DNA from: Phallusia mammillata
Taxonomy: Eukaryota; Chordata; Ascidiacea; Phlebobranchia; Ascidiidae
Reading direction: 5' to 3'
DNA: 64,000 bases
Assembly: GCA_003260075.1 (NCBI GenBank)
Contig: QLIY01000059.1
Span: 71,599-135,598 of the forward strand
The first letter of the stretch is position 1. Every line of letters begins with the position of its first letter. Positions 51,419-62,785 of the stretch are shown one piece after another. A program made the translations under genes and the position numbers. The notes below the pieces were generated by a model. It had not been told where the DNA came from, did no database searches, and saw only the letters and a program-made list of their open reading frames with translations.

Positions 51419-54400
51419 TTATTGGTAGACGGGGTTTATGCAAGTGTGCATAGTGTTCGGAGTAAGTTTGTAAGGGTTACATGGGTAAACAAGGGTAATC
51501 ATGCGCGACATGGGGGCCTTGCGGTGATTGCTCATCGTTCTGGGGTCGTGCATCACATTTGCCGGAAAATTCCTAAAAAATGGGAAGATTTTTGAAGCTA
51601 TCATTTATTTTTGGGTTTCCGGAAATATCAATTATTACCTGTAAGTTCGGCTGGCGGAACTTCGGAAAATTTCGGAGGAGCTCGGATCCGAAGTTGTAGC
51701 TACTGGTTCTTTGGGCACAAATCCAGCGTAACCTGGAACTTTTCTGTTTCTGCATCTAAAAGTAAGGAGATCTGTTATGTGTGTAATATTTCCTTTATGG
51801 TGCTTATCCAATCAACAACGTTGATGAAAGAAATACTAAGCAAGGTTAAAACAACAATATATTTCTGCACAACGTACTGGTTTGGCATTTCAATGTCGTC
51901 GAGGTTTTTACAGAGATCGTCAATCTGCCTTTGTCGGGTTTCCCAAATTGTTCCCTTTGCTTTGTTCTGTACATAAATGGAAAATGAGTAAAACTCAACA
52001 AAGCCTAAAAGGAGTTCCCTGTTACTCAACAATGCTAGTTTAAATCAATAAAGGAGTGTTCGAAAAACGACACAATGACTGTTATTGTTTAGTTACTGTA
52101 AGAAATGCATTACATTGACTTGTGGTATTGCCGTATTGCACAGACAATCACCTTTTTGTTTCCTTTGGCAGATGGAACCGCATGATTTGGGCGAAACTGT
52201 ACCCGATTCCAGGCGCAAGACACTTTTTGCCAGTCCCTTGCGCTGTGTTCGTATCTTTGTGGTCGGTGGCGAATCTGCAAATCATTAAAAAGGTAAATTA
52301 ACTGTCTGTAGTGTAACGTAATCTGCTAAGTTGATGAAAATAAGGAAAATAAAAAAAAATAAGTCTTTGTGTTTCACCTAAAAAGGGTAGGCCTCTATGT
52401 GTTTCAGGGTATAAGAATTTCAACTTAAAAAAGCAGACAGACATAATCAGCAAGACGAGAAAACAACACTGAAGTTAAGTATCTGCTTGCGGCAAAATTA
52501 ACAGGTGTTTCAACGAGGAATGCTTGCGGGAATATAAGCTAATTTGTCACCCGCGCCTGCCAAAAAATTAAGAGTTTCAGTAGTCCTGTGACGTTCAGTT
52601 GGACTGAATGATAAACGTCCAATTGGAAGTTGCTGTAATGGTTGCTTCTGGTGGGATTGTTTGATTTTAAGAATTCTTTGCAACTTTTTCGGTTTGACTG
52701 GTAGTCTGAGATGATATTGGGATACGGATTTTTTTTAAAAACGGATTTTTTTGAATGATTAAACCAAATCATCAAGTTGATACTTAGGCTAACCGAACCA
52801 ACAAGTCCGCATAAGGTATGTGCCGTATTTAATTGTTATTTGAAACTAAACGTATTGTTGATTTTTACAGATTTTAAGCTAAACTTTGATACCAATTTTC
52901 ACAAAATTTGGTAAACATCTTTATTGTGTGTTTTGTGGTACATTTTTGAGATTTATTGTTAGTATACAACCAGTCATTTGTGTTGGTACATTTTGGTGTA
53001 AGGCTGTTTCTTCATTTAATTTTATTGTACACCCGTCCACGTCCACCTGCAACCAACACCAATCATAGAATGACCAGAAATCAACCACTGTCACGGATGA
53101 CTGCACACTTAAAGGAAGCGCCAAAATAAAGGGAACACGTATGAATAAAACATTTGATCGTCACATAGGTAAGTTACTTTTTTGGTGCACCGACTCTTTT
53201 TAAAACCTTAGGCATATATAAATAAATCAATTCACAAAGTAGGCTGACAGCAAACAAGCAGCACAGCTTTACCTAATGTACAAAATAACTGTACAAATAC
53301 ATATCTGGTATAACTATGTTGCATTACAAACTATAGTTGTATTAACTATGTTGCATTACAAACCATACTATATATAGGTTCTATACTTCAGACACAAAAG
53401 CAATACTTCATTTGCCAGCAACTCCTAAATTTTGGCAGTGCAAACTTCTTGCTTACTACATCTGAGTTGTCTTCGAGAGTTGTGTTTGGGACTTGCCAGC
53501 TTGGAACGGGAAGACAGTTGTTTTTCTCCTCTCGTTTTGTATTTGAAATCCATCGAAGACGAACGATTAGATCATCCAGCGTCTCTTTTTCTTTTGCTTT
53601 GCACCCTGATTGGTAAGCAGATTATTATGTCCATGAAGATTTATTGACTAGAACAGTATTTTTATCCACTTTGTCACGTTGTTGTGCCGTAACAGATTTC
53701 CAAGTTCGCGAAGAAATTTTGCAACTGTTATTATTGTGTAAGCTTAGGTCTTGGTACTGAAATATAGGTATGGAGTTTTGCACTTAAGCAACCATTGAAC
53801 TTTTTTTTAATCTTTTTTGTTTCCAAAAACAGTCTCATCACATTGAAGTTGAGATTTTTTTAAATCCTGCAAAGTGTGCCGCAAACGAACTTTTTTAAAG
53901 GTTGAGATGCAATGGACCAGGGAATGGATGAAACTGATTATTTACTATTGTATAAAATTTACAAAAGCACCATTTCGACAGCATAAATTTATTTTTGTAA
54001 ATATATTTTTCAGAAATCCCGCAACCTATGGTTAACGCAATTGATAGGTCTTTGTGTATTTTCTGACTTTTTATGGAGCACCATAACGTAATGGCGAGTT
54101 GACTTATAAACAACAAATATACAAAACCTGGAATGGACACAGGTAACTTCGAAAGAATTTTTATATGATATCGATTGCTCTTGCATTTACTAGATTTGGA
54201 TAAACAGAAAGTAGGCTCCGATAGCGCAAAATCAGAGTGCTAAATTGACTAATGAAGGTCAAACTCAGTTTTGCATGCATGTGTTTTCGTCTTGTCATTG
54301 TTTCGTTTTTGTAGTTGTTTTAAATTAAGTTTTTTCATGTTTTGTTTTCATACTTCTAGTTTAGAATTTGGTTCTGGAACAAAAAAATTAGATTCACTCG

Positions 54401-57063
54401 ACAACAAAGTGTTTGACTTTCAGCATTTGAGGTTCTTAAATTTACCGTTCGATGTCCGCAATCATAAACAATGACGGACTACCTCTTTTACCTCTCGTTC
54501 TTGCCCTTCTTTGTCGCAGATCGGTAAGATTGATTTCGCGGTCTTGCGGAGGCTTCATCCGTACGATCGGTTTGTCAGTACTGCAAAATGAATGTATACA
54601 TGCTGAATAATAAATAGCTTCATGGATAAGCAAATTTTCATGCTTTCTTGTGCGATTTCTGTTTTACCGCAGGATGAAACGTTCGCAGATATGTGTATAT
54701 TTTCCTCGGATAGTGTTACCACATCTTCACCTTGTGCAGTTGTTACAGGTGAAGACAAGCAAACGTTTTTTTTTTATTTTGCTATATGCAATCTTGATTT
54801 GGTTTCGAAATTTTCTCTTTGCAAAATATTTGAAAGTCATAGGTCGGGTTCGGGCTTAAGTGTTAACAAAACGGCCTTGATTCGGGCCTGTCTTTGCATT
54901 TTTTACCCTATTTCGCCCAACTCCAGACTATAATTGCGGTTCGGGTCGGGTCTCGGCTTGTACTTTTAGGTTTGGGCTGCATGCGTTCACATCCCAGTTT
55001 CAGGCCAGATTGCAATTCACATCTCCGTACCAAACACCACTACGGTGTATGATCTTTCTTTGTTGTACAAATAGGTTACTTACTTTTGTATTGGAACCGG
55101 AACATAGCTCCCGAGTCCAAGGCATATTGGGTGGTCGTGAGCTAGACCAGGTGGCCGCACATACTTTCTTGTTCCAATGTAGTCGGGATGGTTCCTTGAT
55201 ACAACCTGGTTTGCCAAGCTCTCACTTAAACGTGGTAGCTGCAGAGAGTAAAATAGATCAATTGGGATAGGTTAGATACATTTTGCATAAATAGAGAATG
55301 CATTTGTAAACATATTTTTGGGAGTAAAATAACGTCAGTGTAATTCAACTATTTTTTAAAAGCGTTTGTGTCTTCTCGTTTATCAGAAATAGTCCCAAGG
55401 CAGTGGTTACAGAATAAGGATAAATTCGCCCTTTATTTACCTGTAAAGTTACAAATTAACAACAGGGGAAATGTTGTCCAATATATGATTGTAGCTTTAC
55501 CCAGTCCTGTGTAACATAAAACCGCTAACTTTACCCTATAACATTTGGGACTTCTATAAAAGAAAACGTTAAATTTAGCGCATTTGAGTCTGACCGAACA
55601 AATTCCTTTGTGAAGAAATCAGTCTATGATTGACACTTAGTAACCCCGATTATTGCAGGGATCGTTTCCAATCCTATGTTTCCGTAATTCTTAATTATTA
55701 ATGTGATGTTTGGGGAGTCGGAAAAGAAATTGGGTCGTGGGTTGGAAATTCGTGCACTAAGCAGCCCGCATTAAGACATGATCGAGTGGCATGTTTACGC
55801 TGTGGAAACGACAATCTGGACATTTTTTGTCATATTTTTTTCATCAGGGAATTTACGAACCTTAGCGCCATGAACTGTCAAAATACAAAATGCTTTTATT
55901 CCACTTCTTACATTATTAGACGGACTTATTTTGGTCGAATAGGACAATTTGACAGGATGTATAAATACATTAGGCCAGGGGTTCTTAACCAGGGGTACGT
56001 GTACCCCTTGGGGGTACGAAGCACCAAAGCTGGGGGTACGACATGCAGGGTGAAATTAGGCATGTTTGTGAAAAATGCGTAACAAGTTACTTTGTTGTAT
56101 GTCTAGAACGGTTTGGTTTTGTACTACTTACAATACTGTTTAATGCATGCATTCAACATGCAAGTTGTAAATACAATGAGTTTAATTCCTATTGTTACAA
56201 TTTTATTTACTTCCGTCGGTCATTTCATCAAAGCACAAAGGGTACGAGCGCTAAAAAGGTTAAGAAACACTGCATTAGGCCCATTATAATAACTTTTGTG
56301 ACCGGATATAATTTGCAGAAATAATAAATGCACCCGAACTGTCGGAACGGATTTTGTTAAGCATAAATGATTTGTAATATTTTATTCACGAACAATTCTT
56401 ATAAAGGATTATAAGAAAACTAATGCGACACTAAAATAGCTCCTGATGTTGGCGTTGCGTGCAAACAAATTGCAAAATATTCGTATTTGTTAAAACAAAT
56501 CTATTGTATGTGACAGGTAGCTCGTATAGATTATCTTGTTTAAAATAAAACGTTAGTTTTCGTACAGGACTACATAGGTTACTTACTCAATATATTTACA
56601 ATAGATCAGCTTCATAGAAAAAAATGAGCAAATGTTTCGTCCACCAAGTTGCATATATGGTAAAGTTTTTCGTTCAACTAATGAACAGTATACAGTTATA
56701 AAACAGGTTTCACAAAATAAGTTCGGTATCTAAAAGCGAGATTTTTGTGTACCTAGACCAGTTTGAAGAAAAACTTACCCATATCAGCTTGATGGTCACT
56801 ATATGTTCCAATTACTTGCATGCCAAACATCTGTTATTTAATTACCAGTCGATCCACAAATAATGCCTAGCTTAAAGCTTTCCGTAGCGCAAATAGGCGT
56901 GCTGACTTTTTTTCCAAATCGCAATCGTTTAGCAACGATTTGAGTGTTGTTAGTAACATACCTGGTTATAATTTCGTCTTTGTTGTGTGTCACGCGGTGA
57001 CTTGGCGTACAGTGAAGCGTATGTCGACTTGTATAAGTCTTCTCCCGTGAAGCTTACCACCAT
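51419..57063 (-). CDS. Uncharacterised 325-residue protein with GYAGFVP motif, possible axonemal protein, eight exons
   Basis: Exons, 5' to 3' on the minus strand: 57063-56962, 55238-55084, 54580-54492, 53605-53457, 52274-52152, 51966-51878, 51755-51639 and 51572-51419. Every junction has GT/AG ends and the phases chain without a stop from the ATG to TAA. The start reads MVVSFTGEDLYKSTYASLYA. No signal peptide or membrane segment is visible. The protein is rich in Arg, Pro, Tyr and Asn, with short stretches such as NHPDYIGTRKYVRPPGL, KPPQDREINLTDLRQRR and IWETRQRQIDDLCKNLDDI. Residues 243-250 read PGYAGFVP. Motifs of the form PGYxGxxP recur in small ciliary and sperm microtubule-associated proteins, so an axonemal role is suggested (inference only). 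I do not recognise the family. Intron 1 carries a 297-bp hAT element. It converges on LARP6, with 427 bases between the stop codons. Confidence 0.82.
55976..56272. mobile_element. hAT-type MITE, 297 bp, perfect 8-bp target duplication
   Basis: Starts CAGGGGTTCTTAACC, ends GGTTAAGAAACACTG, flanked by CATTAGGC on both sides. GGGGTACG motifs repeat near the left end. It lies in intron 1 of the GYAGFVP gene. Confidence 0.93.
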
Positions 57064-57551
57064 TTTGCACACTTAAAGCAAAACCAGCAAACCACACTGT
57101 CGTCTATTATCATTTTTCACACCCAATCCAACTCAGAAAATTGAATCTACTCTTACGTCACAGAAGGCATTGTGACGCAATATTTAATGTGGGAATAATT
57201 GCATGGGACACTGAAATGAATCACCAGTGTGGTTTATTGAATCTCAATCAAATCTTAAAGGGAAAGGATAATGTGTTTTAACCTGATGTTGCAAGGTGGT
57301 CGTTAAGCGCATGAAATATTTATCCGTTGATGCACAGCACGCGTGATTGGGTTGTAAAATTGGGATTTTATTGCTCGTAACAAGATACTTCTCGTTTATT
57401 TTTAATCAACCTCCCACTGGTGAATATTGCTTTTCAAAACGCTGACTGAAGGAATATACGTTCAAGCTATATAGTGATACCTCATACCTGCCTCTTAAGA
57501 TTGGGGACGAATCTGAATGTTCAATAAATTTGACTGAAACTCGTGCTAATG

Positions 57552-58343
57552 CAGGGGTGTCAAACTCGTGGGGTTCGCGGGCCACATTGCAGTTTGGGAA
57601 TTATGCCGTGGGCCGCATGTGATTTTTGATCTAGTTGTATACACTTAAACAACCTTTTCGCTACGACGACCGCATTGCAGATCCTTATTTCACCAACGGC
57701 AGCCAATTATCTGCTGTTTTTGTTTAAAAATTACAAGAAAAAGGTTTATATCATATATATACCATCTATTGACGCCCAAAAAGCCCAGATTAATTTCCAA
57801 CTTATTGTACAGATTAAGCTCCACAATGTGAAGACCCGCAGTTTTAACTCTATTATTACGTCATAATCTATATTGTGACGCTTTTTGTACCTGTTTTTTG
57901 CATTGTTTGCACACAATACGCCTACAAAAAGTCTGTCGCATATGGCTACTAGGCTGGTAATACTCTTTTCGGTAACACAAAATCTGTTTAGGGCAGTTTG
58001 AAAATCAAAAGTTTTGGCAAAGAAGTTTTAATTACATCACGCCTGCCAGTACATATATTTCAATGTGGCCGTACGGCCGCGGGTTGTACACCCTTGACTG
58101 AAACTTTAAGGAACGGTTCAATTACTATCGTTTCTATTCATAACATATGAATTTGTATGTATAAATTAAGTTTCGGTAAACGTCAGTTTAAATAATAGCT
58201 TTCAACTTGAAAAGTAAGACAAATTTAGTGTAATTAGATAAAAGTCTGACAAAATACTACAATTGTTGTTGACTGTTCGTGGGCCGCATTGGAGGGCTTC
58301 GTGGGCCGCATGCGGCCCGCGGGCCGCGAGTTTGACAGGCCTG
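57552..58343. mobile_element. hAT-type non-autonomous element, 792 bp, perfect 8-bp target duplication
   Basis: Starts CAGGGGTGTCAAACTC, ends GAGTTTGACAGGCCTG, flanked by TGCTAATG on both sides. Both ends carry GC-rich GGGCCGC and GCGGGCC subterminal motifs. It encodes no transposase. Confidence 0.93.
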
Positions 58344-58441
58344 TGCTAATGGACTTTTACAATAAATGCTATGTTGGTCCTCAAAAGACTCGTGCTAATG
58401 GACTTTTAGATTTAATACTGTGTTGGTCCTGCAAAAACTCG
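58344..58441. repeat. Two-unit tandem repeat of about 49 bp
   Basis: Units beginning TGCTAATGGACTTTTA and each containing TGTTGGTCCT occur twice. The hAT element is inserted at the start of the first unit. Confidence 0.75.
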
Positions 58442-60505
58442 TTTGTAGCATTACAAAATACCATTCATAATGTATAAATGGCATGGTTACTGCGCACAAA
58501 ATTTTAGCAGCCAACGTGGCTCTTACTTTGTAGGTACGTTAAATAGGTAACTAATAAGGCGTCAATTTTGCCCCTCATACCGTCTTCGCCAATAACACTA
58601 TTCGCCTTAAATGTTAAACAAACCGAAACTTCGGTGCTTTTACTTATTAAACCCCGGTACGAGTAGGAAGCTTTTCCATACTACTGTGATGTGTCTAACC
58701 ATATTTTTCAAAAAATATGTATTTTAAACATTTTTCTGCTCAAAAATGTTTTTGTTTTTTGTAAAAAAATTCGTACAAGAGAAAATGCTCGTCCCACTAA
58801 TGTCATAGGTTTTTAACTGAAGTAACTGTAATTTCTTGTGGCAATTTTATTTTTCATTAAATTAATTTATTTCGAAAGCAACCAAGCAAGCAAGACTACA
58901 ATTTACAAAAAAAAATAAGTAGCAAAACTCTACAGAGCGTTTACAAATTCATAACAAAAAGCGTTTAGCAAATTCATTTTGCCTCAATTGTTTAATAATG
59001 CATGCATTTACTGACCTTGACAGTAAATCAAGGCCCTCATTTCAAATTCAATTTCTCCCCGCGTTTTTTTTAATCGCAAAATACCTAAAGGGACGGAAAA
59101 AGTATTAAATACACGAAATCTGGACTAAAGCCTGTAGATTCTCTTTAGATATAACTGGATACAATATTAACATTCCAGCTCAAGTTGGACCTTTGACCTA
59201 ATTAACATTGTTTTCGCAAAACACTCATTGTGTTAATAGCATTTAAATAGTAGGCTATACACTTTAAACAAAGGCAATTTACCAATCAGGAAGAAAATAA
59301 TTACGCTTTCAGATGGCCTGTGTCGTGAAATTTTGCCGTTTTGATATATAGGTTAACGCGGAAAGTTTTGTTCGCACAGTATTTCTGAGAAAAAGCAGAA
59401 TGTTCGCAGTCTTCTGTTTAAAATTTAATGCAACAAAATTACGACTAGGGTATCGTATTACATCTGTAATTGCCACGGAATTGGATACGGCGAATTTCAA
59501 CAAACATGAATAATTTCTGTTGAGGCACAACACCACCGAAATCAAAATTTAAGTCTCGGAAGGCGAGGAAAGGAAATTAAAAATTTATTAGCTAAAGTGC
59601 GTGAAAGCCAAAGGTCTTCGACCCTGTTGTAAATAACATCACCATTCGCTCGTTAAGCTTTCCCTTTTTCACCCGATGCAGCAAAATTCGCAGATATAAA
59701 CAATAGTAGATTTGGACACCTTCCCATATTGCTGTGTAGACCAATGGTTCATTGTAGAATTGACGGTCTGTTGGGGTACGAAGTTTTTGAACTTTGCGTA
59801 TTGTTTATACAACGCCAAAGTGAAATTAGGTAGAGGATTTTTTGGTTTGCAATGTTGTGCGTACCTTCAGTTAATAACCACATTAACTGAAAAAGCTTGA
59901 GAACCACTGATGCAGCTTTTGTATTGTAGCGAAAAATTAAGCAAAAACTGCGATAACTGAAGACCGCAATTTTTTTGACACGTGTTTCGCTGGAAATGAT
60001 TAACAAAATCTGATCGTATCAGGAAAAGCGTCATCTTGCACGTCAATACAATCCGAGGGTCAATTGAATATGGATTTTTGTAGATTGAAACATACATTCA
60101 AACTCGTAGGGATATCAGTTTTAAAGTTACGTCCTATATAATCTACAAGTAATTGATGTATGCTTTGTCTCCAGTTTGTTATTTAAGGTTGCTTATAAAA
60201 TCTAAGACGTAACTAACAAGGAAGGAGCTAATGACAACTGTCTTGGGTACGAGGCAAGAATGTCAAAGTTTGAATGTGCCGAGCTAAGCCAGCACAGAGT
60301 AGCCTACTCGATATTTTTTTATGCTTGGTGCTATGCTTGGATTTTTGTCGTAAAGGTATAAAAAACGGTCGTAAAGGTATAATCGTACAAATAACAAACA
60401 AAAGATTAAAAATAATCATGCAAACGGCAGAACTAAACAAACTTATTGCATTTTTTTCGTTTTTAACTTATTAAAACCTTGCACCTTCGACAGACGTAAA
60501 TAAAG

Positions 60506-62266
60506 ATGTACAAGCTTGTGGGACTGATAACTATTTTAGCTGCGGTAGGAAGCGCCATAAACTTGGCAGAGGAGCAGGAAATTGAACAAGAAGATGTAGT
60601 ACAACGTGTCATGGATCTTCTCAACAATATGGAGACTGAAAATGATAAAAACTTGAAGGTGGGCAACAATTCTGCGTACTGCCATGAGCGGCCAAATTCC
60701 GTCATAGTATCAAATGAATTACTACATAAAAACAGAAAGTTACATAACTTAAAACAAATTGTTTAGAGCCAAAACTGTAACAATAATTTTTAAGACCATT
60801 CGGAAAGAGCATCAAATTTAGCCTAAATAGGTTAGTAAAGAAAACCTTAACTGTTTTGAAAAAAAGTTAAGCCGTTGGGACATAAGAACATTTGGTCACC
60901 AAGTTATGGAAAAATAACCGTTAAGGTGAAATTGACTTGATGTGGGTTTTGTTGCAACACGCTTTTTTTTCGCTAGGTGAAAGATGACGAAATTAATGCC
61001 GACTCGGTGGGTTTGGATGATCCAGGTAATATAAAGCACGAAGGTATTTTACATTTTAGCGCAAAATTGTGTACAAACTACGCCTTTTTTATTTCAAACA
61101 TTCATTTATTTGCCAACGCACATGAAAGTTTAGAAACTGGCCTGGTAGGACTTTTTGGACTGAAACAGTGTACAACGTTTGTTAATCTTGAATCTTCGGA
61201 ATCAAATCTAATTTTTATTGAGTGCGCGAAGGGTTTCACTGCGGAAAAAACGTCCGATACAAAAAGGTCTAGAAACAATGTCTTTAAAAAGACACAGGGT
61301 TTTCATATTAGGGACAAATCAACCCAACGCGTCAAGTTACTGGACTTGACGTTAAGATTAGTGGACAGGCGCGACATATTTGTAAACATAAGAATCTGTG
61401 ATGCGACAAGCAACTGACAATGTCGAAAAGGTTGAGCGTCTGGGGATTAGCGGTTTCTCATGTAAGCTTAATTTTGAATAAAACTGATTTGGTTTGTTCC
61501 TGGCTTCACACTATGCTATATTCGAACAGCAATCTTATTAACTTTCAGACCTAATACATGGGCTTTAACAATTTTCGGATTTGGGCTGGATTTCCGGCTA
61601 GAACTTTCGTATCCCAATTTTAGGCCTACTTACAACATTGCTTGCACAAAAATACGCTAGATACGCGTTAATGTGGTTTTATTTAAGCCGATGCGCCTTT
61701 GGACCCGTGGCTGGGAAACTCTGACAGCGTCGAGTTCAATTCGGATCCAAACGACGACATCATGAAACGTTTCTACATTAAAGTTACTCGGCAGTTTGTA
61801 AGTGAAAATCGGATTATGTTTACGCAAGGGGACCGATTGACGACTCTTAAATGACTTAAGAATACATAACTATTTAATGGTTTGGGCATCGGGTGTACGC
61901 CACGCTATTTTAAGACAAAACCTAGCACCTTGACAAGTAACACAACTACGGACTGTGTGTAGCTAGTTTATAACATATTTACGAGTCGCCAAAGACTCTT
62001 TTTGAATAAGATACTAAGGTTGCCTATTATATAGCCTAAATGACATATAAAAATCAATTATAAAGTGTGGCTAATAGATACATATTATTATCATTAGACC
62101 ACACACTGTTATATTACAATTTGCTGGCGTAATACCTTTCTCTTCATAGTGTCCACCAAACGTGGAATGCATGAAGTTCCGAGGGCGCCGCAAGTGGCAG
62201 AGATGCGAGTGTCCACGCAGACAGAAGTGTCGCCCTCAAACCCGTACCGCATACAAATGTTCCTAA
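60506..62266 (+). CDS. CART-like neuropeptide precursor, four exons
   Basis: Predicted 142 residues from exons 60506-60658, 60977-61025, 61688-61797 and 62150-62266; phases 0, 1 and 0 match at the three introns. Residues 1-17 are a clear signal peptide (hydrophobic LVGLITILAAV, cleavage after VGSA). An acidic propeptide follows, with an amphipathic helix DVVQRVMDLLNNM. A dibasic site K94-R95 would release a 47-residue peptide starting FYIKVTRQF. Its six cysteines are 105, 111, 123, 125, 131 and 141, giving C-x5-C-x11-C-x-C-x5-C-x9-C. Vertebrate CART has x5, x11, x1, x5, x6, and shares the CxCPR core and a Lys-Cys plus one-residue ending. The final exon begins exactly at the first cysteine. 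CART is a secreted hypothalamic and endocrine peptide; here the role is unknown. The ATG lies 15 bases after a TTCGACAG that could be a trans-splice acceptor. Another cystine-knot-like family is possible but fits less well. Confidence 0.85.
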
Positions 62267-62441
62267 ATTTTAAATCAGAAAAAATGCTTGACTTGTGCTT
62301 GTTGTAACAAAACATTTTTGCATGCTTTTCGAAAACAAACTCACATTTCCTGTATGGAATGTCAATAGCTTTGTTTCGGTTGAAATTAAATAGTCTATAC
62401 AATTACTGCAGTACATGTAGTGCTTTTTGTGACGTTTTGAA

Positions 62442-62447
62442 AATAAA
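62442..62447 (+). promoter_or_regulatory. Candidate polyadenylation signal for the CART-like gene
   Basis: AATAAA about 175 bases downstream of the CART-like stop codon and the first canonical hexamer after it. Confidence 0.5.
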
Positions 62448-62475
62448 TCAAAGATCAATGTAACAGCTTATTTTT

Positions 62476-62784
62476 ACCTCGACCAGTCCTTTAGTAGTTT
62501 GTTGCAAGTTTGTTACAATTGTTTCAATGCTTTATGGTCTATTTAGGTAACCAGTTGAATTTATAATTAAAGTCCATTTATTTTCTCGACGTAACATTTT
62601 TTGGTGAAATCGTAAAAACCCATTACANTTTTACCTCGACCAGTCCTTTAGTAGTTTGTTGCAAGTTTGTTACAATTGTTTCAATGCTTTATGGTCTATT
62701 TAGGTAACCAGTTGAATTTATAATTAAAGTCCATTTATTTTCTCGACGTAACATTTTTTGGTGAAATCGTAAAAACCCATTACA
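62476..62784. repeat. Duplication (about 155 bp) around a single N
   Basis: Sequence before N 62627 and after it is the same (TTTTACCTCGACCAG to AAAAACCCATTACA). It is downstream of the CART-like gene and is probably a failed contig overlap. Confidence 0.93.
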
Positions 62785-62785
62785 C

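Larger units (their letters stand above)
57064..60505. other. Divergent intergenic region between the GYAGFVP gene and the CART-like gene
   Basis: Contains a 792-bp hAT element and a short tandem repeat, described separately. The remainder is AT-rich with no supported gene. Both flanking start codons face outward, so their promoters should lie here. Confidence 0.4.

Noticed and set aside
54622..54933. Possible + strand exon (good acceptor near 54670)
   Set aside because: It stands alone with no in-phase partner exons, and the minus-strand gene splices cleanly across it.
59742..59909. Possible hAT element (CAATGGTTC to AACCACTG)
   Set aside because: The ends match poorly and the flanking 8-mers differ.
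61026..61417. Continuation of CART-like exon 2 as a long open frame
   Set aside because: It is the second intron being read through; a GT donor at 61026 in the right phase and the downstream exons fit far better.
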